Of a DNA stretch of 64,000 nucleotides, positions 52,189-61,149 are shown piece after piece. Source of the stretch: Fibrobacterota bacterium. GTDB taxonomy: Bacteria; Fibrobacterota; Chitinivibrionia; Chitinivibrionales; Chitinispirillaceae. The notes beneath the pieces were generated by a model. The model did not search any database and had not been told where the DNA came from. It worked only from the letters and a program-made list of their open reading frames with translations. Where the stretch lies: positions 1 through 64,000 of the forward strand of contig JAEZKC010000072.1 in the NCBI GenBank assembly GCA_023436205.1. Direction: 5' to 3'. The translations under genes and the position numbers were made by a program. How positions within the stretch are numbered: the stretch's first letter is position 1; every line of letters starts with the position of its first letter.

Positions 52189-53202
52189 TCATAAGTGATT
52201 CGTATCCTTTAAAAATGCAATTCCAGAAAGAGTCAGCCGGTACTGCTGATTACGGCTGGTCGGTTTTTCAGGAATGGTGTATTCAATGAGTTTGGCACTG
52301 AGCGCCGGGTTAATATACGCCTCGCGGAAACGTCGCCGATCCTTAAGTTTGAGTTTCAAAAGAAGCTGCTGATTACTCATAGGACCCTGCTTGCCTAGAA
52401 GCTTCAGCAGTTCTTTAACTGGTGGCGTTACTGGTGGCGTTACTGGTGTCTGAAATTCCTGTAATGTTACCAGGATAATTTTCAGCATGAACTCCACAAA
52501 GCTCCCCGGGTGCACCTCTTTGTTGGACTGATTGAGTGCAGCATAATACTCATCCTGATGATCCCGGACAACGCTTTCAATGGGAATTACTGCAAAGATC
52601 GGCTTCCATTTATAGAGGATCAGGGTTTGCCATAACCTTCCAAGCCGGCCGTTGCCATCGCTGAAAGGATGGATATACTCGAACTCGTAGTGGAAGACTG
52701 AACTGGCGATAAGCGGGTGCAGGTTCAGATTGGTGATAAACCCAAAGAGCTCTTTCATAAGTGCGGTGACCATGTGGCTGGGAGGTGCGATGTGCACCAG
52801 TGTCTCTCCTCTTTTAATCCCTGCCGATCCGCTGCGGAACTGCCCGGGGTCAATAATCAGTCCCTTCATGAGCGTTTGGTGAGCCGCGAGCAGATCATCT
52901 TTTGACCAGGGGTCCCATGTGCCTATATTTTCGTAGGCTTCGATGGCATTTTGTATCTCTTGGATATCCCGAGGCGGAGCCAGCACCCGTTTACCTTCAA
53001 GAAGGGCGGTCACCTGGTCAAGGGATAGGGTGTTTCCCTCTATCTGAAGAGAACCCTGCACTGTGCGGGCAGTTGCCACCCGCCGTAGGCGCAGATCTTT
53101 CTGCAGATCAGGGTTCTGCGAAAGCACGCCGAGCGCCTCCCCTATCTGCTCGATGAGAGAGAGGGTTTGTGAGGTGATCGGGGGAGGAAGGAAGTTATTC
53201 AT
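52189..53202 (-). CDS. Fic family protein (class II, self-inhibited)
   Basis: Fic enzymes usually add AMP to a Thr, Ser or Tyr of a target protein. The 337-residue product has the active motif HPFSDGNGRLGR at about 170-182. An N-terminal inhibitory helix motif, SLQIEGN (S/T-x3-E-G/N), marks class II Fic proteins. A proline-rich linker with repeated VTPP units (12-bp DNA repeat) leads to a C-terminal winged-helix-like domain (QGPMSNQQLLLKLKLKDRRRFREAYI). The target is unknown. It sits among defence remnants. Confidence 0.93.
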   Translation of the reverse strand: MNNFLPPPITSQTLSLIEQIGEALGVLSQNPDLQKDLRLRRVATARTVQGSLQIEGNTLSLDQVTALLEGKRVLAPPRDIQEIQNAIEAYENIGTWDPWSKDDLLAAHQTLMKGLIIDPGQFRSGSAGIKRGETLVHIAPPSHMVTALMKELFGFITNLNLHPLIASSVFHYEFEYIHPFSDGNGRLGRLWQTLILYKWKPIFAVIPIESVVRDHQDEYYAALNQSNKEVHPGSFVEFMLKIILVTLQEFQTPVTPPVTPPVKELLKLLGKQGPMSNQQLLLKLKLKDRRRFREAYINPALSAKLIEYTIPEKPTSRNQQYRLTLSGIAFLKDTNHL

Positions 53203-53363
53203 TAATCTTAGTTTCTTTTGTTTTCATAGTATCTTTAAATTCTCGGGCATTAAGATTATGCAGCTGAAAAACAAGTGTATCCAATGATTGCTCTAATCCT
53301 TCTATAAGCTTTGTAACCGAGTACATTTTTTTTAAAATTATTATATGGTGAAAAGGTTTTGAT

Positions 53364-53582
53364 CTACGCCGCCACTTCCATATACAAAAACTTCTGAAAC
53401 TTTACAAACGTCTCCCGTATCCTCTCCACCCCGCCCTAAAATTCAGCCGCATCGGCTATTGCTTAATATTTGAGCTCCAGAAACAGAATCCAGGAGGTCT
53501 GCTCCACATAATCCAGCTCATTGCCGCACCCTGCGTCTTTATGAAGGATGCCATCGATATTTTTGAAGGTCTGCTCAAACAT
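53364..53582 (-). pseudogene. Scar of a deleted type I R-M locus: hsdM start joined to hsdR end
   Basis: From ATG 53582 the minus strand reads MFEQTFKNIDGILHKDAGCG, then NELDYVEQTSWILFLEL and a stop at 53463. This is the well-known N-terminus of HsdM methyltransferases. After a short gap, in the same frame, GGVERIRETFVKFQKFLYME precedes a stop at 53364; this matches the C-terminus of HsdR. About 39 codons of hsdM and 25 of hsdR thus remain, and everything between (rest of hsdM, hsdS, most of hsdR) is gone. The deletion end points may have been healed by later changes. Confidence 0.78.
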
Positions 53583-53788
53583 GGCTGCTGCTGTTCCTTA
53601 TAGATAATGTGTTCACGTACCCTGCGTTGTCCCGGTGCTGTTGTGTGTGACTCCTGGTGTGGGTTTGGGTGCCCCAGAGGGGCAGAGAGGTAAAATATGA
53701 TTTAGGAACAAGGAATGGGAGTATATTCAGTATAGAACGTGGGTCGTTGTTAATTTTCAAAATCACGAATAGTTATATAAGGCTGCTT

Positions 53789-54336
53789 TTATCTGCCAAT
53801 GAACAAATATTTTCCAAACATTTCCTTTGCAGGCTCAAACTGGTTTGTTAACCAAACAAGCTCTTTGTGGCTTTCAGCACACACTTTTTGATGGTCATAG
53901 TTTTCGGGAGCAAATTGGATAGTATTACAATCTCGATATTCATTATTCTTTGTGTCCAGCCAAATATGCCATTGGCCAATTAGGAAAAACATTTTTAAAT
54001 AAGACTAATGATTTAGCGATTTCAATTAAACACGTTGCTTCATCGTCTCCGACGGTAAGTACACCATCACCATATAAGCCAAGCATAACAAGTGGTAATT
54101 TTCCGATCATCCTATAGTGTGGTTGAGGCGAAATGAATCTTTTTTCAGCTGAACGGGTTATCTCCAGAAAAAATTACTCCTGGAACTGTGGACGCGTGGC
54201 ATTTTGCAGCTGAAGATTTATTCAATGAATATAGAGGTCGTGCGGGTTCGTCATGCCTCTTCAAATTCCGTTTGAAAACAATTCTAACTATCTCACGTGC
54301 GCATCCCTGCGGTATCCGGAAATGCGCTGGAAGCAC
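53789..54336 (-). pseudogene. Possible decayed gene of unknown function, several frameshifts
   Basis: Three overlapping minus-strand frames look like one broken gene. The first (54336-54145) has CAREIVRIVFKRNLKRHDEP and SAAKCHASTVPGVIFSGD. The next (about 54160-53930) has RFISPQPHYRMIGKLPLVML, then GLYGDGVLTVGDDEATC. The last (to 53789) has NTIQFAPENYDHQKVCAES and ends FGKYLFIGR. No family is recognised. Coding-like composition and smooth joins suggest a gene that died recently. The rest of the 53203-54826 gap shows no other gene. Confidence 0.35.
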
Positions 54337-54383
54337 TCCGATGACTATTGTAAATGCTCTCTTATGCGTGAGAGGGTTTACTG

Positions 54384-54610
54384 CACCCTATAAGGCGTCT
54401 TCGCCGTTACCAAGAAGAGGAGGACTTGGGAGTAGGGGATTATGCTTCGACTTCGGGAGACCTGCGCTTTACATGAGCGGATACGAAAGGATTATACTTC
54501 GACTCCGGCGGACCTACGCTCAGTATGAGCGGATCGAAGGATCGTTTCACTCCGGAAGACCTGCGCTTCCTAGGATAGGAATCGAAGGACAGGCAGCATG
54601 AGCGGATGGG
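54384..54610 (-). repeat. Composite repeat: family B copy and three tandem family A units
   Basis: A family B copy (GGCGTCTTCGCCGTTACC at 54393-54410) is followed by three family A units of about 50 bp on the minus strand. The cores start at 54444, 54496 and 54545 (each of the form ACTTCGACTCCGGCGGACCT, with changes). ATGAGCGGAT separates the units. The order B then A is the same as at 61586-61650. Confidence 0.75.
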
Positions 54611-54826
54611 GGGGGCGCCTGGAGTGCCTTTTTCGAACCTGAGCAAATGCAGAGCGAACGGAGATAACCGTTTTATATACTATATTACTACTATGTTTCT
54701 TTTTGATTAGAACTGAGTGCATATCTGGTTAAAAATGCTTGTTTTAGGTGATTTCCATGGAATTCACCACTATCTCACGGCAGTGCACTTAAGCGATTCA
54801 CCGGAAACGGAAGATTAGAGGATTAC

Positions 54827-55510
54827 ATGCTTGATTTTCTCACGCTCCAGACCACTTCAACAAATCCCACGGTAATTAGCATCATCTATACCGTACTACT
54901 CTCTTTTCTGCTCTCCTCCCTGATCGCCATCACCTATGAAAAAACCTACTGCGGGCTCTCCTACTCAAGAAACTACCTGCAATCTCTTATTCTGGTATCC
55001 ATAGTGGCCGGAATGGTGATGCAGGCGCTGGGAGACAATCCCCTGCGGGGACTGGGCATCCTGGGAGCCCTGGCGATCATCAGGTTCAGGACAGTCTTTA
55101 AAGATCCAAGAGATATCATTTTCATGTTCGCTGCAGTTGCGGTGGGAGTAGCCTGCGGAGTCTTCGGTTATGCTATCGCCATAATCGGAACGCTCGGTTT
55201 CTGCGGAGCCGCCATTGTCCTCTACTTCTCCCCATTCGGCAAAACCCGCCACTTCGACGGGATGCTGCGCTTCAATCTCGAAAGCAGTACAGAGAACCAT
55301 GCCCACCTGGAGGGTATCATGAAGAACTACTGCAGGCATTTTGCACTGATCAGTCTCAGGGAAATGTCGCAAGGGGACCGCATCGATTATGCCTATCACA
55401 TCAAGCTTAAAGGTAACCTTACAAAAGAAAATTTCATCAGGGATATACGGAAGCTGTCCTCAATTAAAGATGTAAATCTGCTGCTGCAGGAAACCACTGT
55501 CGAAATATAG
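54827..55510 (+). CDS. DUF4956 membrane protein
   Basis: The 227-residue protein has about four membrane segments: SIIYTVLLSFLLSSLIAITY, SLILVSIVAGMVMQALG and two in VFGYAIAIIGTLGFCGAAI. The family core GILGALAIIRFRTVFKDPRDIIFMF lies between them. A soluble C-terminal domain follows (about 145-227). DUF4956 genes are often near VTC-domain and CotH genes. Here it heads a five-gene operon with nine bases before the next gene. Confidence 0.88.
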   Translation: MLDFLTLQTTSTNPTVISIIYTVLLSFLLSSLIAITYEKTYCGLSYSRNYLQSLILVSIVAGMVMQALGDNPLRGLGILGALAIIRFRTVFKDPRDIIFMFAAVAVGVACGVFGYAIAIIGTLGFCGAAIVLYFSPFGKTRHFDGMLRFNLESSTENHAHLEGIMKNYCRHFALISLREMSQGDRIDYAYHIKLKGNLTKENFIRDIRKLSSIKDVNLLLQETTVEI

Positions 55511-55518
55511 GAAAGCCA

Positions 55519-57492
55519 ATGAAGGTATTTTACGCTGCGCTAGTGTGTGTTTTTGCGGTGTTGGTCATTTTGTCATTCAACACCAAACGGGAGCTTACAA
55601 ATTTTTACGGCATTGCCGATACAAAAGAGATGGTGATCAACGCCGAATTCGGGGTGGAAATCAAGGATATGAGAATCACCCCCGGGCAGCAGGTCTCGCA
55701 GGGTGACACACTGATGGAGATGCGCAGTCCGGAGATCGATCTGAAAATCAGCGAATTCACTCATCTGATAAACGAGATCAAGACCCGCAGCAAAACGCAA
55801 GCTAACCTCTCCAAAGCGGAAATGAGAGCTTTAAAAAGCGAGCAGGAGGCGCGGATAATCGAAATACGCTCCGAACTGCAGCAGCTGGAGTCTCAGTATG
55901 CAATAAACCGCCAACTCATCCAGAAACTCCGCAGTATCAATTCCAATGAAAACAGCGCTGTTCCGGTTAATGAAAACAACCCAACACTGATCAAGATCCA
56001 GAACCTAAAAAGCGAGCTTGCTCGGCTGGACAGATCAGATATTATAATGAAGGAAAACCTTCACAGCCAAATATCTTTTGGAGTCGACCCGCTCAACGAA
56101 CAGCTCAAGCAGTACGAAGACCAGTTGCGCCTCTATTCAGAGCTGAAGAAGAAGCTTTTTATCATTGCGCAAAGTAAGGGGATAGTTGGGGCGGTTTTTT
56201 ACAAACGCGGCGAGATGGTTTCAGCTTTCGATTCAATTGCCACCATTCATTCTGAGGCACCCTCTTTTATACAGGGATACATTCACGAAAACAATTACAG
56301 CTCTGTTCATTTGGGCCAGAAAGTAACCGTGCGATCACTCGCAGACAAGGAAAGCGTTGTTCAAGGTGAAGTGGTTGGTGTGGGCACCCGAATTGTCGAG
56401 TACCCGATGAGATTAAGAAAAGTCCCGGAACTGGTGATGTATGGCCGTGAGGTGACAATTAAGATTCCTGACCATAACAGGTTTCTGCTCGGGGAAAAAG
56501 TGATGATAAGCATCGATGATGCTGAAAAGAAGAATGCTTCGGGGTTAAAGGCCGTGCTGGGGTTGATCTCTCCGGCCTCCACCTTTGCGGATACATCAGC
56601 TGCCAAGCTTCCGTCTCTTCTCAAAATATCTGACAAGTCAAAACAAGGTGCACCTTATGTAGGTATTGAGGCTTCCGGGGCACTTTACCTGGAAGATATT
56701 AAGAAATACTGCATTATCAATGATGAAACACCAATGCTGTATCTCATGAACAGTGAAGGACAGATAGAAAATGAGGTGAAAATCAAGGGACTGCTGGAAG
56801 CAGATGATATGGAAGGAATAACTGCTGATGATAAGGGCACTATTTACATAGTATGTTCCCAGAATCCTTCAAAGAAGGGTAAGCTTCCTGAATCGCGCAA
56901 GTTACTCCTGCGTATCAAGCGCAAAGGCGAGGAGTTCACTCTTGATGGTCAGGTAAAGTTGCTGGATCTTTTGCAGGAAGCGGCACACAAGAATACTGAA
57001 GCATTATGGACAAAGCTCATCACCATCGATGGTGAAAGCAGATCACCGAACATTGAGGGAATCGCCTATTACGACAACAGCTTGTTTTTAGGTTTTAAGA
57101 GTCCCTTGCTGAGTGAAAATTCCGCCATTCTGAAGATAACTGGGATTGACAATCTTTTTAAGAGCAATTCCATGGATGGTTCCGAGATTAAACTGTGGAA
57201 ACAAATGCTCCTGAAAGATCAGATCTCTAAAAACCTTTTCCGCATCTCGGATATCCAGTTTTACAGCGATGACCTGTATGTACTCTCCTGCTGCACATCC
57301 GGGGATGAACCCATTGAGGGAAGGCTCTGGGTTCTGCGGGCGGGAAGCAGCAATCCGGAAGTTGTAAAAAGCTTCCCCGGTGTGAAACCGGAGGGCATAG
57401 CCTTTGACCTTGCCAGCAAGTCCATTATTATTACCTTTGATAATGGTTCGAAAAATGCTTCACAAATTACAATTCTAAAGGGTGTTCTTTGA
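55519..57492 (+). CDS. HlyD-like membrane fusion protein with C-terminal propeller-like domain
   Basis: The 657-residue protein has one N-terminal membrane segment (about 4-20). A lipoyl/barrel-sandwich half follows (VINAEFGVEIKDMRITPGQQVSQGDTLMEM), then a long coiled coil (about 70-220) and the second lipoyl half (QSKGIVGAVFYKRGEMVSAFDSIATI). A beta-barrel part (GYIHENNYSSVHLGQKVTV) completes the adaptor. From about residue 385 a second domain begins, with GIEASGALYLEDIKKYCIIND, LEADDMEGITADDKGTIYIV and PNIEGIAYYDNSLFLGF; it resembles a DUF3616/SdiA-regulated-like propeller. An adaptor fused to such a domain is unusual. It overlaps the TolC-like gene by four bases. Confidence 0.75.
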   Translation: MKVFYAALVCVFAVLVILSFNTKRELTNFYGIADTKEMVINAEFGVEIKDMRITPGQQVSQGDTLMEMRSPEIDLKISEFTHLINEIKTRSKTQANLSKAEMRALKSEQEARIIEIRSELQQLESQYAINRQLIQKLRSINSNENSAVPVNENNPTLIKIQNLKSELARLDRSDIIMKENLHSQISFGVDPLNEQLKQYEDQLRLYSELKKKLFIIAQSKGIVGAVFYKRGEMVSAFDSIATIHSEAPSFIQGYIHENNYSSVHLGQKVTVRSLADKESVVQGEVVGVGTRIVEYPMRLRKVPELVMYGREVTIKIPDHNRFLLGEKVMISIDDAEKKNASGLKAVLGLISPASTFADTSAAKLPSLLKISDKSKQGAPYVGIEASGALYLEDIKKYCIINDETPMLYLMNSEGQIENEVKIKGLLEADDMEGITADDKGTIYIVCSQNPSKKGKLPESRKLLLRIKRKGEEFTLDGQVKLLDLLQEAAHKNTEALWTKLITIDGESRSPNIEGIAYYDNSLFLGFKSPLLSENSAILKITGIDNLFKSNSMDGSEIKLWKQMLLKDQISKNLFRISDIQFYSDDLYVLSCCTSGDEPIEGRLWVLRAGSSNPEVVKSFPGVKPEGIAFDLASKSIIITFDNGSKNASQITILKGVL

Positions 57493-58775
57493 TCAGGAAA
57501 TTCCTCATATCGGCCATAGTCATCCCGGCTCTGATGTCAAATGCTTTCGCACAGGCAACTTTTCAACAGCTGCTTCTTTCAGTTCGCAATGATCCGGTGG
57601 TCGCCTCCCAAAATCAGGAAAGCGCTTTTTTAAAGAAAGGTTTTGAAGGTATTCCCGGCATCGATGATATCGAGTTGCGGGTGCGCAATACTGGATTTGA
57701 CCCGAATAATTTCAGATACTCTCTGCGGATCAAACCCCGCGGTGTCCTTGAATCCAGGGCGGCTATTCTGTACAATAACTCCCTTGTTACAAACAAGAAA
57801 TTGAAAAAAGATCTTCTGCAGAATATCGCTATTTACAACAGATACCTTCTTTATATAGATCTTCTGGAGCAGAAAACGCTTCTTGAGCTTTACCGTGAAC
57901 TCATCGCTCTCTATGATGACCGCATACATGTGATGGAGAATTCCGCCTACAGTGAGGATTTCGAGCTGAAAAACCTCATCAAGGCTGAGGACGACAGGGC
58001 GGATGAGAAGGTATTCAGCCTTGAGATCGAGAAAAACATTTCCGTTTTGGAGCAGCGCGCAGCGGCTTTTCTGGGCGACAAATCCTTTGCTGGTTTCGAT
58101 ACATCTGGCCTGGTGAGCATAGAGTCCATTATCTCGCATATCGAAAAAGAAGACCTGTCCCTTGATACAAACAATATCTATCTCGATTTCTACAGGACAG
58201 AGATCGATATTGCCGGCACCAGATATAATCTGGAAAAGGCGCAGACCAGAAGATACGTAAATCTGCTCAGTTTTAGTTATGATAATGGTGACATGCACGA
58301 TGAGCTTCTGAGAAAATATGATCAGAAGCCATATAATATTCACAAGTCATATTCCGTGGAAATCGGTCTGCGTATCCCCAGCCTGACACTTGCGAGTCAC
58401 GAATTGAACAGTCGGAAAGCAGACGTGCTCAAAGAAACTGAACAATATGAGCAGGTAAAGGAAGAGCTCAATGAAAAGATGCGCAAAGATCTTGCTGACC
58501 TCCGACAGCTCATAGCTCAATACCGCTATCTTAAAGAAAGAGAATCCCAGGTTGATATAGAAGCATCCCTCAACAAATTCATCCAGATTGAGGGTATTGA
58601 TCCGTTAACTGTTCTGGAAATAAAGGAAGATATCCTGAAAAACCGAATAAGAAGGACTTCCATAAAATATGGAATAATGCGCAATTACCTTTATGTAATC
58701 GATAATGCGGGATTGCTTTCACAAATGCCTATTCGCAATTACCTTTCACAAACGCAGGAAATGGTCCAGTGGTAA
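57489..58775 (+). CDS. TolC-like outer-membrane protein
   Basis: The 428-residue protein has a signal peptide (ending NAFAQA) and the two-fold alpha-hairpin pattern of TolC proteins: long helices (ENSAYSEDFELKNLIKAEDDRADEK, written here in part, and QVKEELNEKMRKDLADLRQL) with short strand parts between. Sequence match to TolC is weak, so structure and place support the call. The TTG start overlaps the stop of the adaptor gene, and AAGGGTG lies upstream. It should form the exit duct for the adaptor. Confidence 0.68.
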   Translation: MIRKFLISAIVIPALMSNAFAQATFQQLLLSVRNDPVVASQNQESAFLKKGFEGIPGIDDIELRVRNTGFDPNNFRYSLRIKPRGVLESRAAILYNNSLVTNKKLKKDLLQNIAIYNRYLLYIDLLEQKTLLELYRELIALYDDRIHVMENSAYSEDFELKNLIKAEDDRADEKVFSLEIEKNISVLEQRAAAFLGDKSFAGFDTSGLVSIESIISHIEKEDLSLDTNNIYLDFYRTEIDIAGTRYNLEKAQTRRYVNLLSFSYDNGDMHDELLRKYDQKPYNIHKSYSVEIGLRIPSLTLASHELNSRKADVLKETEQYEQVKEELNEKMRKDLADLRQLIAQYRYLKERESQVDIEASLNKFIQIEGIDPLTVLEIKEDILKNRIRRTSIKYGIMRNYLYVIDNAGLLSQMPIRNYLSQTQEMVQW

Positions 58776-59620
58776 CCCCAGGGCTGGAACAGAAACCCAA
58801 GATTTCAACTGCAACCACCCCTTCACTGCTCGACAGGTATGAAGCGAAATATCTGATCCCCCGGCAGTTGATAAATCCGATCGTGAACTTTATTTCTCCG
58901 TACTGCGCATTTGATAAGCATTCAGCACTTTCTGAGGACAGGTTCTACAAAGTAAACAGCCTCTATTTTGACACTCCCGATTATCTTTTTTTACGTCAGC
59001 GGATGAATAAAGCGGAGAGGCGATTCAACATGCGTATCCGTTCTTATGGTGATGATCCGGAATTTCCCTATTTTTTCGAAATCAAGCAGCGCATTGGAGA
59101 CATAATCCGCAAGAGACGGGCAAGAATAGATAATCAGGATTTCGCAAAATTTTTCCACAGTACAAGTGTTAGTCCGCCACCCTGCGATGATCAGAAAAAT
59201 GCAGAATATCGGGATCTGTTTTACTACACTGCAAACCTATACAATGCCCGACCCGTTGTTCTCGTTCAATATCGCCGTCAGGCTTTTTTTTCAAATTGTG
59301 ACGATTATGCCAGAGTGACTTTTGACATCGATCTCCGATACATGCAGCAGAGCAGCTATGAACCGATCCCATTGAAGGGGGGTATGTTCTGCTGCGAAAA
59401 CTGTTTTGACAGGGAACACAATGTGGTTCTGGAGTTAAAATGCTGTAAGTCAACTGTACCTGCATGGATGATTGATCTGATCAGGACGTTTCAGCTCAAT
59501 AGAAGGGGCTTTTCAAAATACTCAAATTGTTTGAAAGCTGTACTGGGCGAGTATTCACCCAGTGAACTTTTGCTTGGTCAACCATCAAGGTGTGATTTTC
59601 TTTTCAGGGAGGTTTTCTGA
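58769..59620 (+). CDS. VTC domain protein (polyphosphate polymerase fold)
   Basis: The 283-residue protein matches the VTC/triphosphate-tunnel fold that makes polyphosphate from ATP in yeast Vtc4. Tunnel motifs are visible in order: DRYEAKYL (E-x-K), RFNMRIRSYG (basic), FFEIKQRIGDIIRKRRA (E-x-K and basic), VLVQYRRQAF, VTFDIDLRY and VVLELKCC (E-x-K). All key charged positions look intact. The GTG start overlaps the TolC-like gene by seven bases. With DUF4956 nearby, a membrane-linked polyphosphate synthase is the natural guess, though bacterial VTC proteins may use other substrates. Confidence 0.85.
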   Translation: MVTPGLEQKPKISTATTPSLLDRYEAKYLIPRQLINPIVNFISPYCAFDKHSALSEDRFYKVNSLYFDTPDYLFLRQRMNKAERRFNMRIRSYGDDPEFPYFFEIKQRIGDIIRKRRARIDNQDFAKFFHSTSVSPPPCDDQKNAEYRDLFYYTANLYNARPVVLVQYRRQAFFSNCDDYARVTFDIDLRYMQQSSYEPIPLKGGMFCCENCFDREHNVVLELKCCKSTVPAWMIDLIRTFQLNRRGFSKYSNCLKAVLGEYSPSELLLGQPSRCDFLFREVF

Positions 59621-61149
59621 TTACCTCAGTTTTGAAGCCTGGCAGCGTTTCAGTTGTACTTGCAGGCATGCTTACCGGTTGCGCCGTTCTTGATCCACCT
59701 CCCGACACCCCGCCGCGCGAGGAACTTTCTGGTCTGTCCATTACTGAAATCCAATATAATCCTCTTCCTGAATCTTCTGTTTCTGAAGACAGTCTGGAGT
59801 TTATCGAACTGTTTAACAAGGGAGATAAGACTATCTCCCTTGAGCAGGTAAGTTTTGATGATGGAATCGAGTTTACCTTCCCGGCTGGTTCGTTTATTTC
59901 CTCCGGCGACTACATCGTCCTTGCATCCAGCGCAGGATCTTTTCAGACGAGATACGGTTTTGCACCCTATGGAGTATATAGTGGATCTCTGAAAAATTCC
60001 GGAGAACGAATCGCCTTACGGGACCTGAGCGTGGGAAAAGATTTTTTAGTTATTGAATACAGCGATCAAGGTCCATGGCCGGAAAAAGCAGATGGGCAGG
60101 GGTATTCAATGGTAGTGCTATCTTCTGATGCCATGTATGATTTGTCAGATGCTACAAGCTGGCGTGCATCCACCCGAATGCACGGTTCACCCGGTAAAGC
60201 GGATCCCGCTGTAGTATATATAAATGAGGTGCTTACTCACACTGATCCCCCCGATCAGGATGCCATAGAGCTTTTTAATCCGGGGAATATACCCGTTGAC
60301 ATCAGCGGATGGTTTCTTTCTGACAGCAGGTCCAATCCGAAAAAGTTCCGCATCCCTGACGGGACTGAAATCGGTCCTCATGCTTTTAAGGTTTTTTACT
60401 CTGAAGAATTCAATGATCCTTCTCTTCCAAGCCCTTTCAATCTGGATGCAAATGGCGAGGAAGAGATCTACCTGTTTGCTGACTCCACCGATTTTGTTAA
60501 TGGTTTTCACCATGGATTCCCCTTCGATGCCATCGTGAATGGCGTCTCTTTCGGACGACATATCAACAGCTCCGGCCAGGAACGGTTCACGACATTCAGT
60601 TCGGTAACGCTTGGAAGTGCAAATTCATCACCGGCTTCACCTTCGGTAGTCATATCTGAAATAATGTACAACCCGCCCGAGGGCCTTTATGAATATGTCG
60701 AGATTACAAATACCAGTTCGGAAACTGTTTATTTTTATGATTCACTATTTCCTCAGAACACCTGGATTTTGAAAGGTTTTGGTTTTACGTTTCCTGCAGA
60801 TTCGATCAAGAGCGGCGAAAAAGCGCTGTTGATTTCAGATACCCTCTCTCCGATTATCTTCAGGTCAGCGTACAATATTTCTTCAGACGTGGTTGTATTT
60901 AGCGGTGCCAGTGGCGCCCTGCGGAATAGTGGCGACACTCTCACGCTCATGTCCCCGGAGGAGCCGTTTCTGGATGGGTATATGACCATAGTCCCCTACA
61001 AAGTGGAGGAAAGGGTGGAGTACTGTGACGAGGGGGCGTGGCCTCTGTCCGCAGATGGCCAGGGTAGAGCGATTGTCAGAAAAGATTTGAGGAGTTTTGC
61101 AGATGATGCGGCTAACTGGCAGGGGGAAGTGCCTAGTCCGGGAAGATAG
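59620..61149 (+). CDS. Lipoprotein with three lamin-tail domains
   Basis: The protein of about 509 residues has a lipoprotein signal with lipobox LTGC. Three lamin-tail domains follow (about 35-150, 190-310 and 340-475), each with an EIQYNP/EIMYNPP-like or INEVLTHTDPP start and E-(F/Y)-IELFN/VEITN strand. Two D-x-GPWPEKADGQG/EGAWPLSADGQG loops are conserved. Such domains are found on surface proteins, often near CotH kinases. TTG 59632 is the usual start guess, but ATT 59620 has AGGGAGG seven bases upstream and overlaps the previous stop. It closes the operon. Confidence 0.78.
   Translation: MTSVLKPGSVSVVLAGMLTGCAVLDPPPDTPPREELSGLSITEIQYNPLPESSVSEDSLEFIELFNKGDKTISLEQVSFDDGIEFTFPAGSFISSGDYIVLASSAGSFQTRYGFAPYGVYSGSLKNSGERIALRDLSVGKDFLVIEYSDQGPWPEKADGQGYSMVVLSSDAMYDLSDATSWRASTRMHGSPGKADPAVVYINEVLTHTDPPDQDAIELFNPGNIPVDISGWFLSDSRSNPKKFRIPDGTEIGPHAFKVFYSEEFNDPSLPSPFNLDANGEEEIYLFADSTDFVNGFHHGFPFDAIVNGVSFGRHINSSGQERFTTFSSVTLGSANSSPASPSVVISEIMYNPPEGLYEYVEITNTSSETVYFYDSLFPQNTWILKGFGFTFPADSIKSGEKALLISDTLSPIIFRSAYNISSDVVVFSGASGALRNSGDTLTLMSPEEPFLDGYMTIVPYKVEERVEYCDEGAWPLSADGQGRAIVRKDLRSFADDAANWQGEVPSPGR

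Noticed and set aside
54437..54610. Tandem units that look like a short CRISPR array
   Set aside because: Unit cores differ from each other, the parts between them are also repeated rather than unique spacers, the same core occurs singly elsewhere, and no cas genes are present.
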